From NCBI GenBank assembly GCA_027214255.1, contig JAPWHL010000002.1, positions 186,001-250,000 on the forward strand: DNA of 64,000 nt. The letters are read 5' to 3'. Shown one piece after another: positions 8,138 to 17,667 of the stretch. The first letter of the stretch is position 1. The number at the start of each line of letters is the position of its first letter. This stretch comes from Roseovarius aestuarii. Lineage in GTDB: Bacteria > Pseudomonadota > Alphaproteobacteria > Rhodobacterales > Rhodobacteraceae. The notes beneath the pieces are model-generated. The model was not told where the DNA came from. It saw only the letters and a program-made list of their open reading frames with translations, and searched no databases. The position numbers and the translations under genes are program-made.

Positions 8138-9952
8138 TTACAAACCGGATTTTTCTTCCAGAATCAGCCACTCTTCTTCGGCAGCCGCCAGCGCGGTCTG
8201 GCGAGTCGTCAACGCCTCGGTCGCCTTGGCAAATTTGACAGGTTCACGGGTGTATAATTCAGGATCTGCCATTAACTGTTCCAGCTTGGAAATTTCAGCC
8301 TCCAAGCGCTGGATAACGTTGGGCAGCTCTTCCAAGCGGTGCTTTTGCGTAAAACTCAGGCTGCTGGCGGATTTAGCCTTGGGTTCGGGCTTTTTTTCAA
8401 CCGGTTGCTTGGACTTGTTTACGTCGGTCTGCTTGCTGTCTTCGCCGCGTTGGGCGCGATAATCGCTCCACCCGCCAGCATAAACTGTCGCTCGACCGTT
8501 GCCTTCCATCGCGATGGTCGTGGCCGCGACACGGTCCAGAAAATCTCGGTCGTGGCTAACCAACAAAATCGTGCCGTCATAGTCATCCAACAGTTCCTGC
8601 AACAAATCCAGCGTCTCAATGTCCAGATCGTTGGTCGGTTCGTCCAATACCAACAGGTTGCTGTCGCGCGCCATTAACTTGGCCAGAAGCAACCGGGCCT
8701 TTTCCCCGCCCGACAACGACCGGACAGGTGCGCGCGCCTGTGCCTCATCGAACAGAAATTCTTTAAGGTATCCAATGACATGTCGCGGCATTCCACGCAC
8801 AAGAATCTGGTCCGCCTTGCCCGAAACACGCATCTCTGGATCGCCTGTCAGGCTGTCCCACAGGCTCATGTCCGGGTCCAACTGCGCACGCGCCTGATCG
8901 AACACGGCGGGCAACAGATTCGTGCCTTGCTTGATCGATCCCTTGTCCGGCGTCTCGCTACCCAGCAGCATGTTCAGCAGTGTCGTTTTACCCACACCGT
9001 TGGGCCCCACCAGCGCCACGCGATCCCCCCGCTGAATCCGCAGGCTGAAATCTTGAACAATCACCTTGTCGCCGTAAGTTTTTGATATTCCTTCGGCTTC
9101 GATCACTTTCTTTCCCGATTTGGGCCCGGCCTCAAGCGCCATCGCGGCGGCGCCTTGGCGTCGAATCTGGCTGGAGCGTTCGGCGCGCAAATCCTGCAAA
9201 GCACGCACACGGCCCTGATTACGTTTGCGACGCGCGCTGATGCCCTCAACGGCCCATCTGGCCTCGGATTTTATCAAGCGATTCAATTTGTGGCGGCTTT
9301 GATCTTCGTCGGCCCAAACCTTGTCGCGCCATTCCTCGAAATGGGTGAATCCCCTCTCCTGACGACGAACCATTCCTCTATCTATCCAGAGGGTTGCGCG
9401 CGTTAGCTCCCGCAAGAAGGCTCTGTCGTGGCTGATCAAGACATATCCCGCGCGCGTGGTTTTCAACGCCGATTCCAGCCATGCAATGGCCTCGATATCC
9501 AAATGGTTTGTCGGCTCGTCCAGCAACATCAATTCTGGTGCTTCGGCCCAAAGCTTGGCCAAGGCCGCGCGCCGCCGTTCCCCGCCCGAGGCGGTGCTGA
9601 CCGAACGCGCCGGATCAAACTTGAGCCCCTCGCCAGCCATCTCGACGCGGTACATTTCACCTGGGTCCAGTTCACTGGATGCATAATCACCCAGCGTGGC
9701 ATGACCGACCATTTCGGGGTCTTGCTCCATGTAACCTACGCTGATTCCGGGGGTGACGACGCGTGTGCCGCTGTCGGCCTCGACCAGACCGGCCATTACC
9801 TTCATCAAAGTGGATTTGCCCGATCCGTTGCGACCAACCAATGCGACACGATCGCCAGGTTGTACGACCAAGGACAGGTCAGCGAAAATGGGATCGCCGC
9901 CGAAAGTCAGCGCGATATCACTCAGTTGCAAAAGGGGGGGACGTGGAGCCAT
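8138..9952 (-). CDS. uup: ABC-F family ATPase Uup
   Basis: Soluble duplicated ABC ATPase without membrane segments. ABC-F proteins act on ribosomes; Uup is also linked to DNA branch metabolism and precise transposon excision. The first cassette has Walker A GRNGSGKST (about 40), signature ASGGERRRA and Walker B LMLLDEPTNHLD. The second has GPNGVGKTT (about 314), LSGGEKARL and LLVLDEPTNDLD. The C-terminal 80 residues form a charged, coiled-coil Uup-type DNA-binding region after a Lys/Pro-rich linker. Length 604 is within the family range. Confidence 0.9.
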   Translation of the reverse strand: MAPRPPLLQLSDIALTFGGDPIFADLSLVVQPGDRVALVGRNGSGKSTLMKVMAGLVEADSGTRVVTPGISVGYMEQDPEMVGHATLGDYASSELDPGEMYRVEMAGEGLKFDPARSVSTASGGERRRAALAKLWAEAPELMLLDEPTNHLDIEAIAWLESALKTTRAGYVLISHDRAFLRELTRATLWIDRGMVRRQERGFTHFEEWRDKVWADEDQSRHKLNRLIKSEARWAVEGISARRKRNQGRVRALQDLRAERSSQIRRQGAAAMALEAGPKSGKKVIEAEGISKTYGDKVIVQDFSLRIQRGDRVALVGPNGVGKTTLLNMLLGSETPDKGSIKQGTNLLPAVFDQARAQLDPDMSLWDSLTGDPEMRVSGKADQILVRGMPRHVIGYLKEFLFDEAQARAPVRSLSGGEKARLLLAKLMARDSNLLVLDEPTNDLDIETLDLLQELLDDYDGTILLVSHDRDFLDRVAATTIAMEGNGRATVYAGGWSDYRAQRGEDSKQTDVNKSKQPVEKKPEPKAKSASSLSFTQKHRLEELPNVIQRLEAEISKLEQLMADPELYTREPVKFAKATEALTTRQTALAAAEEEWLILEEKSGL

Positions 9953-9982
9953 GGCGCGGGCTACCCCGCCGGGCGCGCGCCG

Positions 9983-10723
9983 TCAAGGGATGGTCGCAAT
10001 GTCACTGGCAACCGCACGCAACATTCGTTGCCGCGCGGGCGGAATGCCGGCGATTTCCAGCCCGGTGAAAACGTGCAGCGTGTTCATTTGCCGATCCACC
10101 ACCGCGTGATCGCTGACCCAGCCGCCCATCAACAAATAGGTACGCAACAAGGACGGCATCACGGCCAAGGCGCGACGCGCATCCGGCCCTTCGGCGAGAG
10201 GGCGCAAAGCGTGCACCTCATCAGCCTTTATGCCCGGGGCCCAACACGCCGGGGCGAGATGGCGGGCGTGCAGCAGCGCAAACGTATCGGCATAGGGCGC
10301 GGCATCCACACCCTGAAAAGAAGAGCAGCCAAACAGCATCTGCACCCCCTCCTGATCGACAAAGCCTGTGACCGCGCCCCACGCACTGCGCAGAACATCC
10401 GGATCACGCGCCCCTTGCGCCACGCAGAACCGTCCCATTTCAGCCATTGGCCCGGAAAATCCGCTCAGAGCGGTCAGATCATAGAACTGCGCTGAATAGC
10501 TGCGTGCAATATCCGCGCCGCTGTTCAAAAAGAGGATACGACAACAACAGACCAGTTGATCGGTTCGTCGGTCTTCCACCAACAGATGGGTGCAGTGTGC
10601 ATCAAACGGGTCGGTATCCGGCGCGCTTAGTCCAAAACTCTGAGCGCGCAGTTGTTGTGCGGCAGCAACATCGGTTTGAGAGCGCGCCATGCGCGCCACA
10701 TAACGTCTTGGAGGGTCTGCGGG
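9983..10723 (-). CDS. GNAT-fold N-acyltransferase, OlsB-like
   Basis: Resembles the COG3176 group that includes OlsB, which acylates ornithine from 3-hydroxyacyl-ACP in ornithine-lipid synthesis. Family-like features are VARMARSQTDVAAAQQLRA at the start, CRILFL in the core, and AEMGRFCV, matching the E-x-x-R-x-x-V signature. An in-frame TTG extends the frame to 10786, but similarity begins just after the ATG at 10723, giving 246 residues. No olsA lies beside it, so the substrate is inferred. Confidence 0.65.
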   Translation of the reverse strand, partial: PADPPRRYVARMARSQTDVAAAQQLRAQSFGLSAPDTDPFDAHCTHLLVEDRRTDQLVCCCRILFLNSGADIARSYSAQFYDLTALSGFSGPMAEMGRFCVAQGARDPDVLRSAWGAVTGFVDQEGVQMLFGCSSFQGVDAAPYADTFALLHARHLAPACWAPGIKADEVHALRPLAEGPDARRALAVMPSLLRTYLLMGGWVSDHAVVDRQMNTLHVFTGLEIAGIPPARQRMLRAVASDIATIP

Positions 10724-10845
10724 CATTGCCGAACTTTCAGCCAGTCTCACAGGTGCCAGCCTAGCTGCCCGCACGCGCGCATGCAATCACCACCACAGGC
10801 CCTGCCCCACAGAACAGTCGCGTTACAAAAACCGTGAGCGCCAGA

Positions 10846-11301
10846 TCAGAAGAAGTCGGCGGGGTTCAGGTTACCCAAGTTGCCCAGCATCTGTTTCAAG
10901 AAGCCTTTACCCGCGACCGAGCTGTCAGTCACTCGGCGCGTCAGGGGCACGATGTTGCCGTCGCGCAGGTCGAAACGCTCGATGTTGGCGACAACGTCGG
11001 ACGAATCAAAGCTGATCGCTAGAACCTGCCGCTCGATCACTTCGGGACGTTTCATGCCCAAATGTTTGACCCGGCTACGGACATAGTAATAGTCGCCGCC
11101 ATTCAACATGCCCGACGAAGACGGCGCGCCGATCACATCATCCACAGATGCGCGGTTATCAACCCCTACAACCAACTGTTGCAAATCTTCTTCGGGCGGA
11201 ACGTAACCATGGTTGCGATATGTCGCGGTGCAGCCCATGATCAGCGCCAGCCCCAAAACCGCACTCAGCGATTTCAGTGTAAAACCCGTCCCGAACATCA
11301 C
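10846..11301 (-). CDS. bamE: Outer-membrane assembly lipoprotein BamE
   Basis: Small lipoprotein of the BAM complex that helps insert beta-barrel proteins. A signal peptide ends in the lipobox LIMGC (Cys at about 24). The SmpA/OmlA fold follows, with the typical LQQLVVGVDNRASVDDVIGAPSS helix-loop and GGDYYYVRSRVKH strand. 151 residues. AGGGGG precedes the first of two tandem ATGs. It is divergent from the DUF177 gene with 87 bp between, as usual in this order of bacteria. Confidence 0.9.
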   Translation of the reverse strand: MMFGTGFTLKSLSAVLGLALIMGCTATYRNHGYVPPEEDLQQLVVGVDNRASVDDVIGAPSSSGMLNGGDYYYVRSRVKHLGMKRPEVIERQVLAISFDSSDVVANIERFDLRDGNIVPLTRRVTDSSVAGKGFLKQMLGNLGNLNPADFF

Positions 11302-11388
11302 TGCCCCCTTGCCATCGGCCCACCCGGCCTTTTATCCCGCTTACAACAAGGTGGACCGTAGGTTCAAGAAAGGAAGCGTATACTTCTC

Positions 11389-11949
11389 ATGGACAAAACG
11401 CTTAATCAGCCCGAAATTCTGCGCATTGCGGCCCTAAAGACCGGGCGCGGTGTGGCATTCGACATTACTTTGGACGACGCGCAGCGCGCCGAGATCGCGG
11501 CAACGCTCGGGATCGTCTCGGTGCGTAAACTTAGATTTCAGGGCGCTGTGACGCCTTTTGGCGCACGCGATTGGCAACTTAAGGCAACTTTGGGGGCAAC
11601 GGCCGTTCAATCCTGCATCGTGACCTTACAGCCGGTCACAACCCGTATCGACGCTCCGGTCGAGCGGCGCTTTCTTGCCGAAATGCCACAGTATCCCGTT
11701 GTCGAAGAAGGCAGCGAGATCGAAATGCCCGAAGATGACATGAACGAACCGCTCAGCGACACGATTGATTTGACCGCCGTCATATCCGAGTCGCTTGCCC
11801 TTGCCTTGCCGGATTATCCACGCGCCGACGGTGCCGATTTCAACGATTCACAGTTCAGCGAGCCCGGAACCACCCCGCTTCAGGATGATGATCTAAAACC
11901 TTTTGCCGGACTTGCAGCATTGCGTGACAAGCTGGAAAAAGACAGTTAA
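11389..11949 (+). CDS. DUF177 (YceD-like) protein
   Basis: 186-residue acidic cytosolic protein of the YceD/DUF177 family. In many bacteria its gene sits just before rpmF, and YceD has been linked to 23S rRNA or ribosome maturation. The C-terminal EPLSDTIDLTAVISESLALALPDYPRA is the conserved core; the family cysteine is represented by Cys76 in AVQSCIVTLQPV. AAGGAAGCG precedes the start. It lies 191 bp upstream of rpmF, with an inverted repeat in the gap. Confidence 0.85.
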   Translation: MDKTLNQPEILRIAALKTGRGVAFDITLDDAQRAEIAATLGIVSVRKLRFQGAVTPFGARDWQLKATLGATAVQSCIVTLQPVTTRIDAPVERRFLAEMPQYPVVEEGSEIEMPEDDMNEPLSDTIDLTAVISESLALALPDYPRADGADFNDSQFSEPGTTPLQDDDLKPFAGLAALRDKLEKDS

Positions 11950-12051
11950 AGACGCCAAATCACGACTTTGCCGTGGGGGCAGCAAAAACAGCTTGCCCCT
12001 GCGTTATTTCGCCCCTATTTTCGCGCTTTCACCGGATTTGGGGTTGAAACA

Positions 12052-12077
12052 GCGGCTCTTGCTAGAATATGAGCCGC
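12052..12077. repeat. Inverted repeat upstream of rpmF
   Basis: GCGGCTC (12052-12058) and GAGCCGC (12071-12077) are perfect 7-bp arms around 12 nt that contain TAGAAT, a -10-like hexamer. It could be an operator over the rpmF promoter or a leader hairpin. Confidence 0.4.
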
Positions 12078-12140
12078 GCAACCGTATGAAACAGGGCCAC
12101 TGATATAACAGGGCGCCCAAGCAGGAATTGGGATTGCGAC

Positions 12141-12347
12141 ATGGCTGTCCAGCAGAATAAAGTATCTAAATCGCGCCGCAACAATCGCCGTGCGCATGAC
12201 GCATTGTCCGGGGCAAACCCGAACGAATGCCCTAACTGTGGCGAGTTGAAGCGCCCGCACCACGTTTGCTCGGCGTGCGGCCACTATGCTGACCGCGAAG
12301 TGCTTGTCGCGGCAGATGAGATTGATCTGGACGAGGACGCGGCCTAA
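12141..12347 (+). CDS. rpmF: 50S ribosomal protein L32
   Basis: 68-residue large-subunit protein. The N-terminus is basic ([24 protein letters not shown]), and two CxxC pairs (CPNCGE, CSACGHY) form the zinc-binding C+ version of L32. Adjacent to plsX as in most bacteria. Confidence 0.97.
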   Translation: MAVQQNKVSKSRRNNRRAHDALSGANPNECPNCGELKRPHHVCSACGHYADREVLVAADEIDLDEDAA

Positions 12348-12389
12348 GGCCTGCGCGCCTCTGGTACTCCTCGAAAGGCGGACCCCTAG

Positions 12390-13517
12390 ATGACCGTGCA
12401 TCCCGATCCAGAGACGGCGGGTTCCGGGCAGGCCCAGGGGCGAATCGTTATCTCGGTCGACGCCATGGGTGGCGATCTGGGGCCGGCCACTGTTGTGGCC
12501 GGCATCGCCGATTCGGCCAAAAAGAACCCCGACATCGCATTCATCCTGCACGGCCCCCGGGACGAGCTTGAACGGCTTTTGGCCAAGCGGCGCCAGCTCG
12601 CTGGCCGAGTCGAAGTGCGCGACGCACCTGATGTCGTGTCCATGGAAGACAAACCCAGCCACGTCATGCGCACAGGCAAGCAGACCTCTATGTGGTCTGC
12701 CCTAGAATCGGTGCGCGACGGCGAGGCCACGGTCTGTGTATCCTGCGGAAACACTGGTGCGCTGATGATGATGAGCGTTCTGCGCCTGCGTCGTCTGCCC
12801 GGTATCTATCGCCCTGCTATTGGCGTCATGTGGCCTTCACGCAACCCTCAGGGGTTTAACGTGCTACTGGACGGCGGCGCCGACATTCGCGCTGACGCCA
12901 AGGATCTGATGCAATACGCCTTGATGGGCGTCAGCTATGCGCGAAACGGCTTTAACGTGGCCTATCCGCGCGTCGGCCTGCTGAACGTCGGCACCGAAGA
13001 ACACAAGGGACGTGCCGAACTGAAAGAAGCTTATGAGCTTATATCGGCCAATGCGCGCCACGCCGATTTCGAATTTGTAGGATTCGTCGAAGGGCGCGAC
13101 CTGCCCGGTGACGTGTGTGATGTGATTGTCACCGACGGGTTCACCGGCAACGTTGCGTTGAAAACCGGCGAAGGCACGGCCACATTGATCGCAGAGCTGC
13201 TGCGCGAGGCCTTTCAATACTCTCCCCTCTCGCGATTGGCCTCGCTTCTGGCCTATCCGTCTTTGCGCCGCCTCAAGAAACGAATCGATCCACGCCGCGT
13301 AAATGGCGGCGTTTTTCTGGGCCTGAACGGCACCGTCGTCAAAAGCCATGGTGCGGCCGATGCCACGGGGGTATCGGCGGCTGTGAAACTGGCCTTTCAA
13401 CTGGCACAATCCGGGTTTTCGCAAAAACTGGCCGCGCGGGTTGCATCCGCGTCAATGCCTGCGCAGGATGCCACCAATGACACTGACACTGACGGTCGCG
13501 AGGACCCCAAGACATGA
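12390..13517 (+). CDS. plsX: Phosphate acyltransferase PlsX
   Basis: Converts acyl-ACP and phosphate to acyl-phosphate, the first step of the PlsX-PlsY route to phosphatidic acid; a peripheral membrane protein. It opens with RIVISVDAMGGDLGP and contains CVSCGNTGALM and VTDGFTGNVALKTGEG, all PlsX signatures. At 375 residues it is slightly long because of a short N-terminal and a polar C-terminal extension. Its last 4 bp overlap fabH (ATGA), indicating coupled translation. Confidence 0.96.
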   Translation: MTVHPDPETAGSGQAQGRIVISVDAMGGDLGPATVVAGIADSAKKNPDIAFILHGPRDELERLLAKRRQLAGRVEVRDAPDVVSMEDKPSHVMRTGKQTSMWSALESVRDGEATVCVSCGNTGALMMMSVLRLRRLPGIYRPAIGVMWPSRNPQGFNVLLDGGADIRADAKDLMQYALMGVSYARNGFNVAYPRVGLLNVGTEEHKGRAELKEAYELISANARHADFEFVGFVEGRDLPGDVCDVIVTDGFTGNVALKTGEGTATLIAELLREAFQYSPLSRLASLLAYPSLRRLKKRIDPRRVNGGVFLGLNGTVVKSHGAADATGVSAAVKLAFQLAQSGFSQKLAARVASASMPAQDATNDTDTDGREDPKT

Positions 13518-14488
13518 TCAAACGCGCCGTTGCCCTTGGAACCGGCCATTACCTGCCCGACCGTATCGTTCCCAACTCTGAATTTGAGGCAACTCTGGAC
13601 ACGTCCGACGAATGGATTCGCTCGCGTTCAGGAATTGAACGGCGTCGATTTGCGGCTGAGGGGCAAACGACATCCGATCTGGCCACACGTGCCGCGCGCG
13701 CCGCGTTGGACAATGCGGGTCTCTCACCTGACGATATCGACGGCATTATTGTCGCAACATCGACACCGGATCTCACATTTCCATCGGTTGCAACAATGGT
13801 TCAGGCCAAATTGGGCATGACCCGCGGTTTTGGCTTTGATGTCCAAGCGGTCTGCGCGGGCTTCGTCTATGCGCTGTGCACGGCCAATGCGATGATCGTA
13901 TCCGGACAGGCGGATCGCCTTTTGGTGATTGGGGCCGAAACCTTTAGTCGCATCATGGACTGGACCGATCGCAGCACCTGCGTGCTATTCGGCGATGGCG
14001 CCGGGGCATTGATCCTCGGACGTGAAGACGGCACCGGCACGTCCCAAGATCGTGGTATTCTGTCGACGGACCTGAATTCGGACGGTCGTCATTTGGACAT
14101 GCTGTATGTCGATGGCGGCGTCAGCACGACCGGCACGTCGGGCAAGCTGCGGATGCAAGGCAATCTGCTGTTCCGTCAAGCGGTTGATAAACTGGCCCGC
14201 ACGGCTGTGACCGCGCTGGAACGTTGTGCGTTAAGCGGGGCAGATGTCGATTGGATCGTGCCTCATCAGGCCAATATCCGGATCATCGCAGGCACGGCGA
14301 AAAAGTTGGGCCTGCCAATGGATCGCGTTATCCTGACGGTGCAGGATCATGGCAACACATCCGCCGCCTCGATCCCGCTTGCTCTGTCGGTCGGTGTGCA
14401 GGACGGGCGCATCAAGCGTGGTGACCTTGTACTAAGCGAGGCCATCGGTGGCGGCCTTGCATGGGGCGCAGTTGTCTTGCGTTGGTAA
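13514..14488 (+). CDS. fabH: Beta-ketoacyl-ACP synthase III
   Basis: Starts fatty-acid synthesis by condensing acetyl-CoA with malonyl-ACP. The catalytic triad is visible: Cys114 in AVCAGFVYA, His in VPHQANIRI and Asn in DHGNTSAAS. At 324 residues the length is standard. Confidence 0.97.
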   Translation: MIKRAVALGTGHYLPDRIVPNSEFEATLDTSDEWIRSRSGIERRRFAAEGQTTSDLATRAARAALDNAGLSPDDIDGIIVATSTPDLTFPSVATMVQAKLGMTRGFGFDVQAVCAGFVYALCTANAMIVSGQADRLLVIGAETFSRIMDWTDRSTCVLFGDGAGALILGREDGTGTSQDRGILSTDLNSDGRHLDMLYVDGGVSTTGTSGKLRMQGNLLFRQAVDKLARTAVTALERCALSGADVDWIVPHQANIRIIAGTAKKLGLPMDRVILTVQDHGNTSAASIPLALSVGVQDGRIKRGDLVLSEAIGGGLAWGAVVLRW

Positions 14489-14646
14489 TCCCTGCAGGAG
14501 GCCAGACGCTGATGAAACGCCCGCCAAGACAAGCTCGAATGACAGACGAACGGGTAGAATCACCGCTTGTTTAGGCACACCTGCCCTTTTGTCGGCCAGT
14601 ACCCGCGCGATCTTTACCTTAAACAGCAGCGCACAAGTCATTGACA

Positions 14647-14676
14647 TTGACAGCCAATTTCCACTCAGCCTATTGT
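14647..14676 (+). promoter_or_regulatory. Sigma70-type promoter of ihfA
   Basis: TTGACA (14647-14652), 18-bp spacer, TATTGT (14671-14676), ending 26 bp before the ihfA ATG. A second TTGACA overlaps directly upstream (14641-14646). Confidence 0.65.
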
Positions 14677-14701
14677 TAGAAAACAGCCCGGGGGGGACAA
14701 T

Positions 14702-15004
14702 ATGAGCGATAAGACACTGACACGAATGGATCTGAGCGAGGCAATCTTTCGCGAAGTCGGACTTTCACGTAACGATTCCGCACAGTTGGTGGAAAGCGTA
14801 CTGGAACACATGTCCGACGCGCTGGTGCGCGGCGAGCAGGTTAAAATCTCGTCTTTTGGAACATTTTCGGTTCGCGAAAAATCGGCCCGCGTCGGACGCA
14901 ACCCCAAAACTGGCGAAGAGGTTCCGATCAACCCTCGCCGCGTCCTGACGTTCCGCCCTTCGCATCTGATGAAAGATCGCGTCGCCGCCGGCAACAAGAG
15001 CTAA
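14702..15004 (+). CDS. ihfA: Integration host factor subunit alpha
   Basis: 100-residue DNA-bending protein that pairs with IhfB. The HU/IHF fold is clear: [49 protein letters not shown], and the DNA-binding arm with Pro. GGGGGGGA lies 4 nt before ATG. It follows fabH after 213 bp that hold a promoter. Confidence 0.96.
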   Translation: MSDKTLTRMDLSEAIFREVGLSRNDSAQLVESVLEHMSDALVRGEQVKISSFGTFSVREKSARVGRNPKTGEEVPINPRRVLTFRPSHLMKDRVAAGNKS

Positions 15005-15013
15005 ATAGATCCC

Positions 15014-16291
15014 ATGTCCAAATCTGTAGACGCCTTTCGCACAATCAGCGAGGTTGCCGACTGGTTGGGCATCCCGGCCCATGTCTTGCGGTTTTGGGAA
15101 AGTAAATTCACGCAGGTGAAGCCGGTAAAACGGGCCGGTGGACGGCGCTATTACCGCCCCGCCGACATGATGTTGTTGGGAGGTATTCGCAAACTGTTGC
15201 ATGACGATGGGATGACCATCAAAGGCGTGCAAAAAGTTATGCGAGAACAGGGTGTTAAGTACGTTTCATCCCTGTCGCCCAACCTGGATGGCGAGGTTGA
15301 TGTAACCCCAAGCGATATCGCATTGGACGTCACCCCAGAGGTCGAAGACACCAGCGTCAGCAAGGTCCTTCAATTTGACCGTCAACCTGATCGCGCGACC
15401 TCCAAGGATGCCGCCCCGGATTCTGTCGACGCCACGCAGCAGGCAGAAGATCAACCTGCCAAGACCGATTCAGTCAAAGCTGATCCAGCGCCGCAAGAAG
15501 ACGACGATGCGCCAACAGATCGCGATCAGCCCGACAGCGACGATGTGGATGTCGACGACGAAGATGATGCCGACAGCAGCGGATCGGATAAGAAAAAGAA
15601 GTCGAAGAAAGATAAAAAGCGCAAGAAAGACAAGAAAAAGAAGAAGGATAAGAAATCCAAGAAGCGCGATGAGGACTCGGAAATCGCCGTTTCCGATTCA
15701 GATGCTGACGACGGGCCCATGAAGGAAGAGACCAAAGCTCCCGACCCGGATGAGCCGGCCGAGACAGATATTGAAGTCACAGACGATTTGACCGCGGATG
15801 TGAGCACGGACGCCCCTCTTTCAGGGAAAGAGCCCGCCGATGGACAATCTCAGCCGTTGGAATTGACGGAATCGACTCCCGACAGTGCCGCCGAGGCACT
15901 CACCCCGCCCAACACTGCCGACAGCGCCACCGAAACGGGTGAGGCGACCGATATACCTGTCGAGGCCGACCATGACACGGAAACCGCAGATGACGCCGTC
16001 GCCGAGGAAGATACGACTCTGGACGCGACCGACTCCGGTGACGAGATCGAATCCAAGGTTGAGGCCGAGCTGGATGACGAAGACAGTGATAGCGCGCCGC
16101 CTCTGGCCGCGACGCAGCCTGTTCAAACGCCTGCTGACCCAGAGGATGACACCCCGGCCCCGCCATCTGCCATGACGGCTTTGGCCGGATTACAGTCCCC
16201 TGTCGACGCCGAAACCGCCGCTCGGATTCAAGCGCTGGCCAATCGTCTACAGGCATTGCGCGCACGTAGTACCACTGCACAAAAGGGATGA
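15014..16291 (+). CDS. MerR-family regulator with long charged tail
   Basis: Residues about 8-80 form a MerR-type winged helix ([43 protein letters not shown]). This orphan regulator follows ihfA throughout alphaproteobacteria, target unknown. The remaining 340 residues are low-complexity: Asp/Glu/Ser/Thr-rich stretches interrupted by a Lys/Arg block at about residues 193-220 (DNA 15590-15670), with a short conserved-looking helix at the C-terminus ([20 protein letters not shown]). The tail is probably disordered. It lies 9 bp after ihfA. Confidence 0.85.
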   Translation: MSKSVDAFRTISEVADWLGIPAHVLRFWESKFTQVKPVKRAGGRRYYRPADMMLLGGIRKLLHDDGMTIKGVQKVMREQGVKYVSSLSPNLDGEVDVTPSDIALDVTPEVEDTSVSKVLQFDRQPDRATSKDAAPDSVDATQQAEDQPAKTDSVKADPAPQEDDDAPTDRDQPDSDDVDVDDEDDADSSGSDKKKKSKKDKKRKKDKKKKKDKKSKKRDEDSEIAVSDSDADDGPMKEETKAPDPDEPAETDIEVTDDLTADVSTDAPLSGKEPADGQSQPLELTESTPDSAAEALTPPNTADSATETGEATDIPVEADHDTETADDAVAEEDTTLDATDSGDEIESKVEAELDDEDSDSAPPLAATQPVQTPADPEDDTPAPPSAMTALAGLQSPVDAETAARIQALANRLQALRARSTTAQKG

Positions 16292-16441
16292 CCCCATCCG
16301 CACACCCCGCACGTCCATCATTGATTTGAAGGATATTTTGCGGACAGGTTTCATAGGATGCGCCTTGACCCTAATTTACCGATTGGAGACGGGATTTTAC
16401 CCTTGCCTGTGCGCTCAAAACGGGTATGTAACGGCCATCGT

Positions 16442-16518
16442 CGGGCTATGGCGCAGTCTGGTAGCGCGTCCGTCTGGGGGACGGAAGGTCGCAGGTTCGA
16501 GTCCTGCTAGCCCGACCA
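16442..16518 (+). tRNA. tRNA-Pro (anticodon GGG)
   Basis: 77 nt with encoded CCA. The acceptor arm CGGGCTA pairs with TAGCCCG, the anticodon loop is CTGGGGG (GGG), and the T-arm GCAGGTTCGAGTCCTGC is intact. A terminator follows at 16524. Confidence 0.95.
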
Positions 16519-16523
16519 TCACA

Positions 16524-16556
16524 AACGCCCGACAGCCGATTGGCGTCGGGCGTTTT
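16524..16556 (+). terminator. Terminator after tRNA-Pro
   Basis: AACGCCCGAC (16524-16533) pairs with GTCGGGCGTT (16545-16554), and the 3' arm runs into TTTTT (16553-16557). Confidence 0.85.
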
Positions 16557-16576
16557 TGCTTTCTGGAGGGATAAAC

Positions 16577-17662
16577 ATGGTGGATTTCCCGGCAGGTGTC
16601 CTTTCGGACGATCAAATGCGCAGCTTGATCCAATCCGGCGCAATTCAAGCACCAACTGAAATCGCTGACGCTCAGATTCAGCCTGCCTCGCTGGACCTGC
16701 GTCTGGGCGACACGGCGTACCGCGTGCGCGCGTCATTTCTGACGGGCAAGGCCGCAACGGTTAGCGAACGGTTAAGTGATTTCACCATGCATCAGATGGA
16801 TTTGCGCGATGGCGCGGTCCTGGAAAAGGGCTGTGTCTACGTGGTTCCGCTGATCGAGGGGCTGAACCTCCCCACAGGGGTTTCCGGTGCGGCCTCGGCT
16901 AAATCATCCATCGGGCGACTGGACCTGCTGACCCGGGTTATTACTGATCACGGGGTTGAATTTGACCGCGTACCCGATGGGTACACCGGACCGCTTTATG
17001 TTGAAATCTGCCCGCGATCCTTCTCGGTTGTGGCGCGCACCGGCCAGATGCTGAGCCAGATCATTTTTCGCGCCGGAAAAACCGTTCTGGGCGACGATGC
17101 CTTGCGCGCTGTCCATGCGCGGACACCAATCGTTTCGGGCGATGCGATTATCTCGGACGGTTTGGGGTTTTCCGTCGATCTGCGCCCGGATGGGACCGAT
17201 CTGGTTGGCTATCGTGCCAAACCTCATACTGGTGTAATTGATCTGGCCCAACTGGCCTATTACGACCCTGCCGATTACTGGGAAGAAGTGCGTACGCTAG
17301 AGGGGCGCATCATCCTTGATCCAGGCGCTTTCTATATCCTTGTCAGCCGCGAGGCGATCACCATCCCACCGGATTGCGCCGCCGAAATGGCCCCATATCT
17401 GGCAATGGTTGGCGAGTTTCGCGTGCATTACGCGGGCTTTTTCGACCCCGGATTCGGACATTCAGCCAACGGCGAAGGATCGCGCGGCGTATTGGAAGTA
17501 CGCTGTCACGAAGCCCCTTTCGTTCTGGAACATGGCCAGATCGTCGGGCGGTTGGTCTATGAAAACATGTCGAAAATCCCCGCACGGTTGTACGGGGCTG
17601 AACTGGCCTCAAACTACCAAGGTCAGGGTCTGAAACTGTCCAAGCACTTCAAAACGCCGTAA
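16577..17662 (+). CDS. dcd: dCTP deaminase, double-length alphaproteobacterial form
   Basis: Deaminates dCTP to dUTP for thymidylate supply. The protein is 361 residues, about twice the usual 190, and appears to contain two Dcd/dUTPase-like halves. The first has IQPASLDLRLG and AKSSIGRLDLLTRVITDHG. The second has ILDPGAFYILVSRE, HYAGFFDPGFG and GVLEVRCHEAPF, matching the active-site Glu strand. An upstream TTG would add seven residues, but GGAGGG precedes the ATG at 16577. The long form is common in this order. Confidence 0.85.
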   Translation: MVDFPAGVLSDDQMRSLIQSGAIQAPTEIADAQIQPASLDLRLGDTAYRVRASFLTGKAATVSERLSDFTMHQMDLRDGAVLEKGCVYVVPLIEGLNLPTGVSGAASAKSSIGRLDLLTRVITDHGVEFDRVPDGYTGPLYVEICPRSFSVVARTGQMLSQIIFRAGKTVLGDDALRAVHARTPIVSGDAIISDGLGFSVDLRPDGTDLVGYRAKPHTGVIDLAQLAYYDPADYWEEVRTLEGRIILDPGAFYILVSREAITIPPDCAAEMAPYLAMVGEFRVHYAGFFDPGFGHSANGEGSRGVLEVRCHEAPFVLEHGQIVGRLVYENMSKIPARLYGAELASNYQGQGLKLSKHFKTP

Positions 17663-17667
17663 CGCGT

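Noticed and set aside
9428..10495. 355-codon plus-strand frame
   Set aside because: Antisense to uup and the OlsB-like gene; no family likeness or ribosome site.
15590..15670. Sequencing error or frameshift in the lysine-rich tract of the MerR-like gene
   Set aside because: The frame stays open to a conserved-looking C-terminal helix and acidic composition continues on both sides.
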